From Muribaculaceae bacterium (GTDB lineage Bacteria; Bacteroidota; Bacteroidia; Bacteroidales; Muribaculaceae), in NCBI GenBank assembly GCA_029060285.1, contig JAIDUH010000096.1:1-36124 (forward strand): a stretch of 36,124 nucleotides of DNA, given 5' to 3'. Below, piece by piece: positions 7,074 to 15,825 of this stretch (the stretch's first letter is position 1; every line of letters starts with the position of its first letter). The position numbers and the translations under genes are program-made. Under the pieces are notes generated by a model. It saw nothing but the letters and a program-made list of their open reading frames with translations. It made no database searches and was not told the origin of the DNA.

Positions 7074-8477
7074 TCATTGATTTATGGTAGCCACAGCGGT
7101 CTTCTTTATATGCTTGATCTGCCATGCAAGCATAAAGCCCGCCACGATCGTGGAAAGAAAGTCTCCTATTGGGAAGCAGGTCCAGACTCCATCAAGCCCG
7201 AACATCGGAGGCAGAATCATAAGCGCAGGTATCAGAAAAATCACCTGACGTGTAAGCGACAGGAAAATTGATTTCGTTGCCATACCGAGTGACTGGAAAT
7301 AATTTGTGACCACTATCTGGAAGCCGACCATCCAGAATCCGATTGTAGTGATGTGCAGGCAATTGACAGCACACGTAATCTGATCGGCGTCCTGCATGAA
7401 CAGCTTGGCGATCATATCGGCATTCGTTGCCCCGATGATCGAGCCCGTAGTTGTGATACATACTGCAGTAAAGGCTGCCATCTTGAGCGTCCGGAAGAGT
7501 CGATCGAATTTCCTTGCTCCATAATTATAGCCCAAAATAGGCTGCATGCCTTGGCAGATACCTATCACCACAAACACAAATATCGTCACAAAACGATTGA
7601 ATACCACTACAGCCGCAATAGCATCGTCGCCACCATATTTGAGCAGAGACGTATTGACTATCGCATTTACACAACTTCCCGCCACATTGATCAGGAATGG
7701 CGACATGCCTATGTACAATATAGAGGTAATGACTCGCCAATTGAACTTAAATGTTCCTCTTTCGAAATGAAGGGTGGTATCCTTACGGAAGAAATGCTGC
7801 ATGACGAATATAGCCGTCACCACCATGGAAATGTCTGTAGCTATCGCGGCTCCCTTGATGCCCCACTTGAAACAGAACAAGAACAAGGGGGCAAGTATAC
7901 AATTGAGGCCGGCTCCGATCATATTGGTCCACATAGCTTTTTTTGGATAGCCCGAAGCACGCATCACATTATTGTAGCTGAACGTTAGGTTCATCAGCAC
8001 CATTCCTGGAAGCACCCACGTAAGGAATTCCTTAGCATACGGCATACTGGCATCCGAAGCTCCAAACAGACGAAGCAATGGCTCAAGGAATATCGCAAAG
8101 GCAGACGTGTAGAGAATACCGATAAGGATGGTGAGCTGTACGGAATTTCCGAGAATGACAGCTGCCCTATGATGATCTTTCTGTCCGAGGACAATTGATA
8201 TCCTGGTCGCAGCACCGGCGCCGATCAGCATGCCAAAAGCCGTCCCGAGGTTCTGCACCGGGAATGTCACCGCAATTCCGGCTACTACATTAGGGTCGTC
8301 AATTGCATGCCCTATCACTATCGAGTCAATGATATTATATAGGGCCATGACCACTGTTCCAATTACAGCGGGCAGACTATATTTCCATAAAATCTTGCCG
8401 ATAGGAGCAGATGAAAGTTCTTTCAAGCGGGCATCCGATGACTCGTTGCCGGATATTTCTTTGGTCTTATCACTCAT
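7074..8477 (-). CDS. MATE family multidrug/cation efflux transporter
   Basis: Encodes 467 residues from the ATG at 8477 (MSDKTKEIS); the longer frame from a GTG at 8525 is less likely. About 12 transmembrane helices in two similar halves are apparent. MATE landmarks include ILWKYSLPAVIGTVVMALYN at the start, GIAVTFPVQNLGTAFGMLIG, and GICQGMQPILGYNYGARK at the second-half start. MATE proteins export drugs or metabolites in exchange for Na+ or H+ across the inner membrane; the substrate is unknown. It is first in a two-gene minus-strand unit with cca. Confidence 0.92.
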   Translation of the reverse strand: MSDKTKEISGNESSDARLKELSSAPIGKILWKYSLPAVIGTVVMALYNIIDSIVIGHAIDDPNVVAGIAVTFPVQNLGTAFGMLIGAGAATRISIVLGQKDHHRAAVILGNSVQLTILIGILYTSAFAIFLEPLLRLFGASDASMPYAKEFLTWVLPGMVLMNLTFSYNNVMRASGYPKKAMWTNMIGAGLNCILAPLFLFCFKWGIKGAAIATDISMVVTAIFVMQHFFRKDTTLHFERGTFKFNWRVITSILYIGMSPFLINVAGSCVNAIVNTSLLKYGGDDAIAAVVVFNRFVTIFVFVVIGICQGMQPILGYNYGARKFDRLFRTLKMAAFTAVCITTTGSIIGATNADMIAKLFMQDADQITCAVNCLHITTIGFWMVGFQIVVTNYFQSLGMATKSIFLSLTRQVIFLIPALMILPPMFGLDGVWTCFPIGDFLSTIVAGFMLAWQIKHIKKTAVATINQ

Positions 8478-8573
8478 TTTTGCATAAGATATTTTATAGT
8501 GGATTCCATTATAATAAACAATCACAATTTTTTATTGTTATACAGATATAGCATAAAATTCCCAAAATGTTAT

Positions 8574-8581
8574 TATATTTG
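8574..8581 (+). promoter_or_regulatory. candidate -7 box for the OmpA-like lipoprotein gene
   Basis: TATATTTG fits TAnnTTTG and lies 56 bp before the start codon. No TTTG is found at the expected 19-21 bp upstream, so the promoter is only half supported. Confidence 0.5.
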
Positions 8582-8636
8582 CATCCGTGATAAAACACTA
8601 AACATATCAAATACTAATCTTAAACACCCAAAGACA

Positions 8637-9323
8637 ATGAAAATCAAAGCATTATCTTGCGTATTCCTTGCTGCTCTCATACTTTTGGCAGGATGTAACA
8701 CAACTAACCTTGGTAAAGGAGCTGCTATCGGCGGCGGCGGTGGCGCAGCATTAGGTGCAGGAATCGGCGCCCTTATCGGTAAAGGTAAAGGAGCCGGAAT
8801 AGGCGCTGGAGTAGGAGCCGCTGTCGGAACTGCAGTCGGAGCCATTATCGGAAAGCATATGGACAATCAGCAGAAGAAACTCGAAGAGGAACTGAAGAAT
8901 GCAGCTGTGGAGAAGACTGAAGTAAACGGCACTCAGGCTATCAAAGTGACTTTCCCGGGTGGTATCCTTTTCGCAACCGGCAAGTCAAACATTCAGCCGG
9001 CTGCTCAGGCAGAACTCACATCTTTCGCTGAGTCTCTTAAGCAGAATCCTCTCACCGACGTTGCCATCGGCGGATATACTGACAACACTGGTTCTATGGC
9101 AGCGAATACAAAGGTTGCTGATGCACGCGCAAATGCAGTTAAGGTATATCTTGAAGGCCAAGGCATTGCCGGCGACCGTATCAAAGCTCAGGGTTATCCA
9201 ATGACCGACTATGTCGCAAGCAACGACACTGAGGCAGGGCGCGCACAGAACCGTCGCGTAGAAATCTACATCTACGCTTCTGACGACATGGTGAAGGCTG
9301 CAGAAAACGGCGAACTAAACTAA
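8637..9323 (+). CDS. OmpA-family outer-membrane lipoprotein with glycine-zipper segment
   Basis: Encodes 228 residues from the ATG at 8637; the frame extends upstream, but the lipoprotein signal fixes this start. Residues 1-20 form a signal with lipobox LLAGC (lipidated C20). Residues about 25-75 are very Gly/Ala-rich (GAGIGALIGKGKGAGIGAG), like the glycine-zipper repeats of YiaD-type proteins. The C-terminal part (about 115-225) is an OmpA peptidoglycan-binding domain with GYTDNTGS and AGRAQNRRVEIYI. It probably tethers the outer membrane to the cell wall. The gene stands alone with two hairpins downstream. Confidence 0.92.
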   Translation: MKIKALSCVFLAALILLAGCNTTNLGKGAAIGGGGGAALGAGIGALIGKGKGAGIGAGVGAAVGTAVGAIIGKHMDNQQKKLEEELKNAAVEKTEVNGTQAIKVTFPGGILFATGKSNIQPAAQAELTSFAESLKQNPLTDVAIGGYTDNTGSMAANTKVADARANAVKVYLEGQGIAGDRIKAQGYPMTDYVASNDTEAGRAQNRRVEIYIYASDDMVKAAENGELN

Positions 9324-9335
9324 ACTGCAAGTTTG

Positions 9336-9355
9336 CATGAATCGCCGGATTCATG
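9336..9355 (+). other. small stem-loop after the OmpA-like gene
   Basis: CATGAATC and GATTCATG form an 8-bp perfect stem with a 4-nt loop, 13 nt after the stop codon. There is no T tract, so it may be an mRNA 3'-end stabiliser rather than a terminator. Confidence 0.5.
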
Positions 9356-9370
9356 AATAGAATTATATAT

Positions 9371-9405
9371 CCACCCTGTGACTTCATATCTCACAGGGTG
9401 GTTCA
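9371..9405 (+). terminator. strong hairpin terminator after the OmpA-like gene
   Basis: CCACCCTGTGA (9371-9381) and TCACAGGGTGG (9391-9401) form a perfect 11-bp GC-rich stem with a 9-nt loop. The downstream tract is TTCATCAT, weak in T, so termination efficiency is uncertain. Confidence 0.65.
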
Positions 9406-9455
9406 TCATATATATTGCATTTTACAAAGACAATAACTTCCTGATTACGACCAGT

Positions 9456-10313
9456 ATGAGAAATATAGGTTTGCCGTTTCTTATCCCTTTTGTTGCAATA
9501 TTCACTATCTTTTTATGCCCGACACGCTCAGAGGCCCAGATACTTGTGCCGGAAGGAGTCACCGAAAACACCGATTCCATCAAGAAATCGATGGACATCG
9601 GCCCGTTCTTTGGCCTTTATAAAGACAATTACTTCGCTGTCGGCACCGACCCCTTCCACACCCCCAACAAATATAATTCCGGAGTTAAATTCCAACTTTC
9701 AATTTCCCAACGACTTACAAACGCCACGCTCCCTTGGGGAACATATCTATACCTGTTCTTTACAGAAAAAGTGTTCTGGGAAGTTTTCCAAAATTCAATG
9801 CCAATGAGCGACTTGAACTTCAATCCAGGCATTGGATGGTCAAAACCATTCTTCATCAAAGACCGATATTGTGGCAAAATGACCCTTATTCTTGAACACG
9901 AGAGCAATGGCAAGGATGGGGATGCTTCGCGTTCCTGGAATAAAGTGTCGCTTGCAGGGAGTGCCTACGTCACCGACTGGCTTTCTGTACACGCAAAGTA
10001 CTGGTATCCTATTGTCGACGGAATGAACAACAAGGATATTCTTAAGTACAGCGGGATTTTTCAAATGGGGTTCCAGCTGAATTCCCACGACCGCCGATGG
10101 ACTCTGGCCACCACTTTCGTAAAGCGCCAAGGATGGAACTTGAATTTCAACTCCAATATCCAGCTCGGCTGGCGCATCCACAAAGCATCAAACCAATACT
10201 TGTTTCTTGACTTCTACAATGGATACGGAGAAGGACTTTTAGCCTACAAGCAATTCCATAATCGCCTGCGTGTCGGTATTCTTATACGACCTAACCTTTT
10301 CTCCGAGTATTGA
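9456..10313 (+). CDS. pldA: outer membrane phospholipase A (OMPLA/PldA family)
   Basis: Encodes 285 residues from the ATG at 9456, close to the roughly 289 of E. coli OMPLA. A signal peptide (1-27, ending SEA) precedes alternating amphipathic beta strands. The catalytic block LEHESNG...SRSWNKV is plain: H148, S150 and N162 match the E. coli triad H142/S144/N156 with the same +6 offset at each residue. OMPLA is an outer-membrane beta-barrel that hydrolyses misplaced phospholipids in the outer leaflet, usually as a Ca2+-dependent dimer. The convergent beta-helix lipoprotein gene ends 14 bp away; the lpxB gene lies beyond it, keeping an envelope theme. Confidence 0.88.
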   Translation: MRNIGLPFLIPFVAIFTIFLCPTRSEAQILVPEGVTENTDSIKKSMDIGPFFGLYKDNYFAVGTDPFHTPNKYNSGVKFQLSISQRLTNATLPWGTYLYLFFTEKVFWEVFQNSMPMSDLNFNPGIGWSKPFFIKDRYCGKMTLILEHESNGKDGDASRSWNKVSLAGSAYVTDWLSVHAKYWYPIVDGMNNKDILKYSGIFQMGFQLNSHDRRWTLATTFVKRQGWNLNFNSNIQLGWRIHKASNQYLFLDFYNGYGEGLLAYKQFHNRLRVGILIRPNLFSEY

Positions 10314-10327
10314 TTTGCCCCGGGAAG

Positions 10328-11734
10328 CTATCTGGCATAGGCTCCGAGGGCAGGATTTCCTCCCTCAAGACGGTTGATTCCATCCATGTCGAAAAGGCAC
10401 TGTGGAGTGACGAATTCTGGATTTCCGGCATTAATGGCCGGAGAATCCTCCTTAAGCCGGTAGTTGAAGTAGTAATCATCACGAATCGTCTCAAACTCTG
10501 GATTTTCATCCCATAGGCAAGATATGAAATGATCATCATCGGAGCCCCCGACGCCAAGCAACACATTGTGCATATAGACTTCCGTGCCTTCAAGATCCCC
10601 GGGAGAAAGCGGAGATGTAATGCCATACACGATACAGTTCTTGAAATCGGCTTTCATTAATGGATTTGTTATGCCGGAACTCTCTTCTCTTGTGAGATAC
10701 GATAATGTAAGTATCGATTCCGGAGAAATGGCGAAAAGATAGTAATTCGCCATAGTGCATTGTACGAAATTGTGGACCCCTCCCCTTAGATAGACCGTGG
10801 CCTCTCCTGCATCGGAAAAGCAGCATCCATAGGCATCCACCCATGCATGTTCCGATCTCAACACATTGCCTTGAGAATTATGGAGCCACGAGTTGACAAG
10901 GATCAGCTTGCTCCTGTCAGTTACACCGCAACTGTCTACGACGACACCGTGCACCGTAGACTGCATTTCGACATATTCCATTCGGTTATCGAAAGATCCT
11001 GCTCCGAATCTGACTCCCTGCCATTGCCCGGCAAGAATCTCATAGCCTGTGTCCGGAAGCACATTGTCAAGCCTGTCGCCCCGCATCGAGACCATTTTCC
11101 CTTCTTTCCCGAGTGCAAGTAGCCGACCGTCGACCTGAAGCATCCCTTTGTCATGGAATAGAAGCCGCGTGCCGGGATCGAGGGTTAGCGTCGCGCCGGC
11201 AGCCACCCGTAGGGTATCAAAGATCACGTATGGCATCTCATCCGTAAAAGTTACGTCTGAGTCTATTGTGACGCCACGCAGGCGCCTTACGTTCTGGCCA
11301 TATGCCTCAAGCACTACAGACTGTGTCACTCCATTAGTCACAAAATCCATCATCCCCTCCACTTTAAATGGATGTTGGGCTCCAGTCGCCACGATCAGGC
11401 ATTCCACAAAAACGAATATCGAATCGTTTGCACGTATCTCCACATTCTCGAATGTCTTTCCCGAAACCCCATCCACATTCATGGTGAAGACTCCGTCGTC
11501 ATTCCTCATTCTGATACTTGAGATATTGACAGCTTTAGATGCTTTGTTAAATACCTTCAGTCGGGCTGTCGGGGTGCCAAGGGCTGTAAACACCGTGTCA
11601 AAACTCAGGGTGTCGGTGGAAAAAGTAAGCAGGTCGGTGGGAGAATCTGTAAAATCGTCAGAAATACAACCCTGCCACAGACCCGAGGTTACCAGAGATA
11701 TGAAGAAAAAAAAGAGTATTCGCATTGTTTTCAT
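10328..11734 (-). CDS. secreted lipoprotein with right-handed beta-helix and choice-of-anchor Q end
   Basis: Encodes 468 residues. The N-terminal signal ends in a likely lipobox (LWQGC, lipidated C23), though W is unusual there. Residues about 35-140 look like an immunoglobulin-like or ASPM-SPD-2-like domain (FDTVFTALGTPTARLKVFN). The middle (about 150-420) carries short beta-helix coils with repeated V/L/I spacing, of the kind that binds polysaccharides. The C-terminus, SPAINAGNP and GINRLEGGNPALGAY, is the choice-of-anchor Q signature. It is probably a surface or periplasmic glycan-interacting protein; no catalytic residues can be named. It is divergent from lpxB with only 34 bp between the start codons. 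Confidence 0.8.
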   Translation of the reverse strand: MKTMRILFFFFISLVTSGLWQGCISDDFTDSPTDLLTFSTDTLSFDTVFTALGTPTARLKVFNKASKAVNISSIRMRNDDGVFTMNVDGVSGKTFENVEIRANDSIFVFVECLIVATGAQHPFKVEGMMDFVTNGVTQSVVLEAYGQNVRRLRGVTIDSDVTFTDEMPYVIFDTLRVAAGATLTLDPGTRLLFHDKGMLQVDGRLLALGKEGKMVSMRGDRLDNVLPDTGYEILAGQWQGVRFGAGSFDNRMEYVEMQSTVHGVVVDSCGVTDRSKLILVNSWLHNSQGNVLRSEHAWVDAYGCCFSDAGEATVYLRGGVHNFVQCTMANYYLFAISPESILTLSYLTREESSGITNPLMKADFKNCIVYGITSPLSPGDLEGTEVYMHNVLLGVGGSDDDHFISCLWDENPEFETIRDDYYFNYRLKEDSPAINAGNPEFVTPQCLFDMDGINRLEGGNPALGAYAR

Positions 11735-11768
11735 ATACGAAAAACGTCTGTTATAACGTAATTATTAT

Positions 11769-12896
11769 ATGAAGTATATGTTAGTTGCCGGAGAAGCTTC
11801 GGGCGATCTCCACGCATCCCGGCTGATGGAAGAAATAAAGAGGATCGACAAGGAAGCGGATTTCCGGTTTTTGGGTGGCGACCTGATGGCAGGGATTGCC
11901 GGACGCCAGCCTGAAATACACATTGAAAAGATGAATGTGATGGGATTTACCGAGGTGATCAAATCATTGCCAACGGTGCTTTCCAATCTCAAGCGCGCAA
12001 AATCTGTAGTCAAGGAATTTCGTCCTGATGTCCTGATATTGGTAGACTACCCGTCGTTCAATCTGAAATTGGCAGCTTACGCACATAAGCTTGGCATCCG
12101 TGTCGACTGGCTTATTGCGCCTAAAGTGTGGGCATGGAAGGAATGGCGCATACCAAAGCTGAAAAAATATCTTTCCAACCTCTACAGTATACTTCCCTTC
12201 GAGACTGCCTACTTCAAAAAGCATGGAATGGATGTTCGGTATGTAGGCAATCCTACAGTGAAAGAAGTGGAAGAATCTTTAGCTCATATACCTCCGAAGA
12301 AGCACTTCCTTGAACGCCAGGGTATCTCCGACACTCGCCCCATAATTGCCATTCTCCCCGGCTCCCGAAGAGCTGAGATACGCAATAATCTTCCCTTGAT
12401 GATAGAGGCTGCCAGGAAATTTCCCGACTATCAGTATATAATAGCGGCGGCCCCTTCAGTGCCCGAAAAGTTTTATCGCTCGATAGCTCAGGATGCAGGG
12501 CTTCAACTTGCATTCGGGGCCACACATACACTTCTAAAGTATTCGGCAGCTGCAATAGTGACATCCGGAACTGCAACCTTGGAGACTGCCGTCATAGGGA
12601 CTCCTCAGGTGGTGTGCTACAGGGGGAACGGATCCCGATTGACCTACGACATCATGAAGAAGCTGCTGCATGTGAAATTCGTATCTCTCCCCAATCTTAT
12701 TGTCGGCAATAATATTGTCACGGAGCTACTGCTTCATAATTGCACGTCGATAAAGATAGCCCGGGCCCTCGGTCCGCTGCTACAGCCTTCTCCTCAAAGA
12801 GATTGGCAGGTAGCAGGCTACCGCAATATGAAAAAGAGGCTCGGCTCAACGGATGCTTCCAAAATAGCTGCTGAATATATCTGCAAGACTCTCTGA
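11769..12896 (+). CDS. lpxB: lipid-A-disaccharide synthase
   Basis: Encodes 375 residues. It condenses UDP-2,3-diacylglucosamine with lipid X to form the beta-1,6 disaccharide of lipid A, at the cytoplasmic face of the inner membrane (GT19 family). Signatures are clear: MLVAGEASGDLHASRLM at the start, VMGFTEVIKSLP, LVDYPSFNLKLA, IAPKVWAWKEWRI, ILPGSRRAEI and SGTATLETAVIGTPQVVCYR. Length and motif order are normal. It is 12 bp upstream of porW/sprE and probably shares its transcript. The 34-bp divergent gap must hold both promoters; it includes the palindrome GTTATAAC, but no clear -7 box. Confidence 0.96.
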   Translation: MKYMLVAGEASGDLHASRLMEEIKRIDKEADFRFLGGDLMAGIAGRQPEIHIEKMNVMGFTEVIKSLPTVLSNLKRAKSVVKEFRPDVLILVDYPSFNLKLAAYAHKLGIRVDWLIAPKVWAWKEWRIPKLKKYLSNLYSILPFETAYFKKHGMDVRYVGNPTVKEVEESLAHIPPKKHFLERQGISDTRPIIAILPGSRRAEIRNNLPLMIEAARKFPDYQYIIAAAPSVPEKFYRSIAQDAGLQLAFGATHTLLKYSAAAIVTSGTATLETAVIGTPQVVCYRGNGSRLTYDIMKKLLHVKFVSLPNLIVGNNIVTELLLHNCTSIKIARALGPLLQPSPQRDWQVAGYRNMKKRLGSTDASKIAAEYICKTL

Positions 12897-12908
12897 AATC
12901 CAACTAAA

Positions 12909-15818
12909 TTGATTGTAAACAACCTACATATTCGCCTTACTCTTATCGTAGCCGCGATTTTGCTCCTCACAGGGTGCGGAACGAAAAAGAACACTGCCAT
13001 TTCCCGCAATTGGCAGGCTTTCAACACGCGGTATAACGTATACTTCAATGGCAACGAGCACTATAAGGAGACATTGAAAGCGATGGAAGATGATTATGAA
13101 GACGACTTCACTCGAATGCTCCTCACTCATCCTGCCGATGCCCGCGCCGACGAAACAATGCCGAGGCCTAAAGGTGATTTCAAACGCACTATTGAGAAAA
13201 TGCAGAAGGCAATACAGCTGCATTCCATCAAAAAGAAACCACCAAAGAAATCAGGCTCTGCCAAAGAAAAGGCTTTCCGTGCCCGCGATGAATTCAATCC
13301 CTTCCTTCACAATGCATGGATCATGCTGGGCAAAGGGCAATATTTCAACGGCGATTTCATGGGAGCGGCAGCCACTTTCATGTATATATCACGCCATTTT
13401 GTCTGGTTGCCTGAAGTTGTCACGGAGGCAATGCTGTGGCAGGCACGGTGCTATGCAGCCCTTGACTGGACTTATGAAGCTGAAAACATACTCGTGAAGA
13501 TCAAAGAAAAAGACCTGACAAATAAAAATCTCAGGCAACTTTATGAGCTTGTGGAAGCATCCTACCTTTTAAAGGCTGGGCGCTATGCAGAAGCGATTCC
13601 GTTCTTGCGTGAGTCGGCACGTGGAGCCGGTGGGGTACAGAAAAATCGTCTTTATTTCCTGCTCGGACAGGCATGCCGGCAAGTCGGGAAAGACGACGAG
13701 GCATATGAGGCATTCAAAAAGGCGGGTAGTGGATTCTCTACCCCTTATCGTCTGAAATTTAACGCACGCATCAAGCAGAGTGAAGTGTTCAGAGGTTCTG
13801 ACATTTCAAGGGAAGTGGCGTCACTGAAGAGCATGACCAGATATCAGCGCAACATCGACTATCTCGATCAGATATATTATGCGATAGGCAATCTGTATCT
13901 CTCAAGAAAAGATACTGCCGAAGCTAAAGCCAACTACCGCCTTGCCGTAGAAAAATCCACCCGTAACGGTGTGGATAAAGCCATGGCCAATCTTGCCCTT
14001 GGCGCGATCTATTTCGATGAGCAGGATTACACCAAGGCTCAGCCCTGCTATTCCGAGGCTCTGCCACAAATTCCGCAGTCTTATCCTGATTATAAGCAAA
14101 TAGCGAGACGATCCGATGTGCTCGACCAGCTTGCCGTATATGCAGGAAATGTAGAACTTCAGGACTCTCTTCTATCCATAGCCAAACTTCCTGAGGATAA
14201 GCGTCAGGAATGGGCTGATGAGGAAGTGAAGAAGCTCAAGCAAAGGGAGAAAGAGGAGGCTGAGGAGGCTGCCCGCGAGGAGGCGATGGCAAATCGGCCG
14301 CAAGGAAATTCTCCCATCGACCAGCAGGGAGGGAATACCGGAATGCAATTTAATACTGACAAATCATGGTATTTTTACAATAACACCACCAAATCTGCCG
14401 GAAAGACAGAATTCCAGCGCCGTTGGGGCGCGCGCAAACTGGAAGACGATTGGCGCAGACGCAACAAGACATCTTTTGCTTTTGAAGATGAAAACCACGA
14501 AGATGAAGAATCGGCTGACGAAGACAATCAGGAGAATGCTCCGGAAGCGGACTCTCAGGAATCAGGCAATGAGGGGGAGCCGGATCACTCTACCGACCCT
14601 CATTATCCTGAATACTATTTAGCTCAGCTTCCAATCTCTGAAGAACAGCAAGCTACTGCCCACGAAGTGATTCAAGAGGGACTCTACAACATGGGGCTGA
14701 TCCTGAAAGATAAGCTCGAGGACTTTCCTGCTGCCACCAAAGAGTTCGACACCCTCCTCGATGATTATCCCGACAACGTATATCGCCTTGATATATACTA
14801 CAATCTGTATCTCATGGCTGCACGTAGCGGCGATAAAAAGGGGATGGAACTATGGAGAAATAAAATTATTGATGAGTTCCCTGACAGTCCTTATGGCAAG
14901 GCTATGACCGATCCCGATTATTTCGAACGGCTCAAGCGCATGCATGAGGTGGAGCAGCAAATGTATGTGGATGCATACGCCGACTATCTGGCAAACAAAA
15001 ACGCCGAAGTGCATGCCATCACACAAAAGATGGAAGAGGATTATCCATTATCTTCCATAATGCCTAAATTTGTATTCATAGATGCACTTTCCTACCTCAC
15101 CGAAGGAGACAATGACCAATTCAAGGAGCGGCTGACTGAATTGCTTAGAAAGTGGCCCGACACAGACATGACAGATGTTGCCGGAGCTATGCTGAAGGGG
15201 CTTAACGAAGGGCGCACGCCCAATTCCGGCTCCACGAATACAAGAGGCATGATCTGGGACATCAGGTTATCATCTTCTGATGAAACGCTATCTTCTGACG
15301 GACAACCGGCACGCTTCGAACGTGATCCTAATTCTCCTCAGTATCTGGTGCTTGCTTATCCGAGAGATGAGATCAACGGCAACCTGCTCCTGTATGATGT
15401 AGCCCGATTCAATTTTTCAAGTTTTGTGGTGAAGGACTTCGATCTTGAGCCCATGAGCTTTGATAATGTCGGAATACTTGTCATCAAGGGATTCAGCAAT
15501 CTCAGGGAATTGGAGAACTACCGTAAGGTTATGGTAAATCGCGACTTCCAGCTTCCTGAAGGAGTGCGCCCGATCATGATCTCCAAATATAATTTTGAAC
15601 TTCTTCTTAAAGAAGGACGTTCTTTTGAAGAGTACTTCCGTTTCGAAGAAAACTCAATGGTGGAAGAAGCCGAGGAGACTGCTCTTGAAGGGGAAGACTT
15701 AGACGAGTCAGACGAATCGAACCAATCTGTCGACTCTGAAAGCCCTGAAAACGCCGAAAACATTGAAAACGGAGAAAACGTTGAAAACACTGAAAACGTT
15801 GAAAACACTGAAAACTGA
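12909..15818 (+). CDS. porW: TPR lipoprotein, PorW/SprE-like
   Basis: Encodes 969 residues. The start must be TTG at 12909 (or a nearby non-ATG codon), because the lipoprotein signal with lipobox LLTGC (C23) lies before the first ATG. After the Cys comes NTRYNVYFNGNEHYKE, characteristic of PorW/SprE. TPR-like helical repeats (about 150-420 and 590-760) follow, separated by an acidic, low-complexity spacer (about 440-580). The C-terminal tail is a run of Glu-Asn repeats. PorW/SprE is an outer-membrane-associated lipoprotein linked to type IX secretion and gliding, thought to interact with the PorX/PorY signalling arm. The porX gene follows directly (7 bp). At 969 residues it is longer than I recall for P. 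gingivalis PorW or F. johnsoniae SprE. Confidence 0.82.
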   Translation: MIVNNLHIRLTLIVAAILLLTGCGTKKNTAISRNWQAFNTRYNVYFNGNEHYKETLKAMEDDYEDDFTRMLLTHPADARADETMPRPKGDFKRTIEKMQKAIQLHSIKKKPPKKSGSAKEKAFRARDEFNPFLHNAWIMLGKGQYFNGDFMGAAATFMYISRHFVWLPEVVTEAMLWQARCYAALDWTYEAENILVKIKEKDLTNKNLRQLYELVEASYLLKAGRYAEAIPFLRESARGAGGVQKNRLYFLLGQACRQVGKDDEAYEAFKKAGSGFSTPYRLKFNARIKQSEVFRGSDISREVASLKSMTRYQRNIDYLDQIYYAIGNLYLSRKDTAEAKANYRLAVEKSTRNGVDKAMANLALGAIYFDEQDYTKAQPCYSEALPQIPQSYPDYKQIARRSDVLDQLAVYAGNVELQDSLLSIAKLPEDKRQEWADEEVKKLKQREKEEAEEAAREEAMANRPQGNSPIDQQGGNTGMQFNTDKSWYFYNNTTKSAGKTEFQRRWGARKLEDDWRRRNKTSFAFEDENHEDEESADEDNQENAPEADSQESGNEGEPDHSTDPHYPEYYLAQLPISEEQQATAHEVIQEGLYNMGLILKDKLEDFPAATKEFDTLLDDYPDNVYRLDIYYNLYLMAARSGDKKGMELWRNKIIDEFPDSPYGKAMTDPDYFERLKRMHEVEQQMYVDAYADYLANKNAEVHAITQKMEEDYPLSSIMPKFVFIDALSYLTEGDNDQFKERLTELLRKWPDTDMTDVAGAMLKGLNEGRTPNSGSTNTRGMIWDIRLSSSDETLSSDGQPARFERDPNSPQYLVLAYPRDEINGNLLLYDVARFNFSSFVVKDFDLEPMSFDNVGILVIKGFSNLRELENYRKVMVNRDFQLPEGVRPIMISKYNFELLLKEGRSFEEYFRFEENSMVEEAEETALEGEDLDESDESNQSVDSESPENAENIENGENVENTENVENTEN
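15746..15817 (+). repeat. 9-bp coding minisatellite in the porW tail
   Basis: Eight successive GAAAACNNN units encode Glu-Asn-X (ENA, ENI, ENG, ENV, ENT, ENV, ENT, EN-stop). The last unit runs into the TGA stop. Because the unit is three codons, copy-number change keeps the frame. Confidence 0.85.
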
Positions 15819-15825
15819 CAACCAT

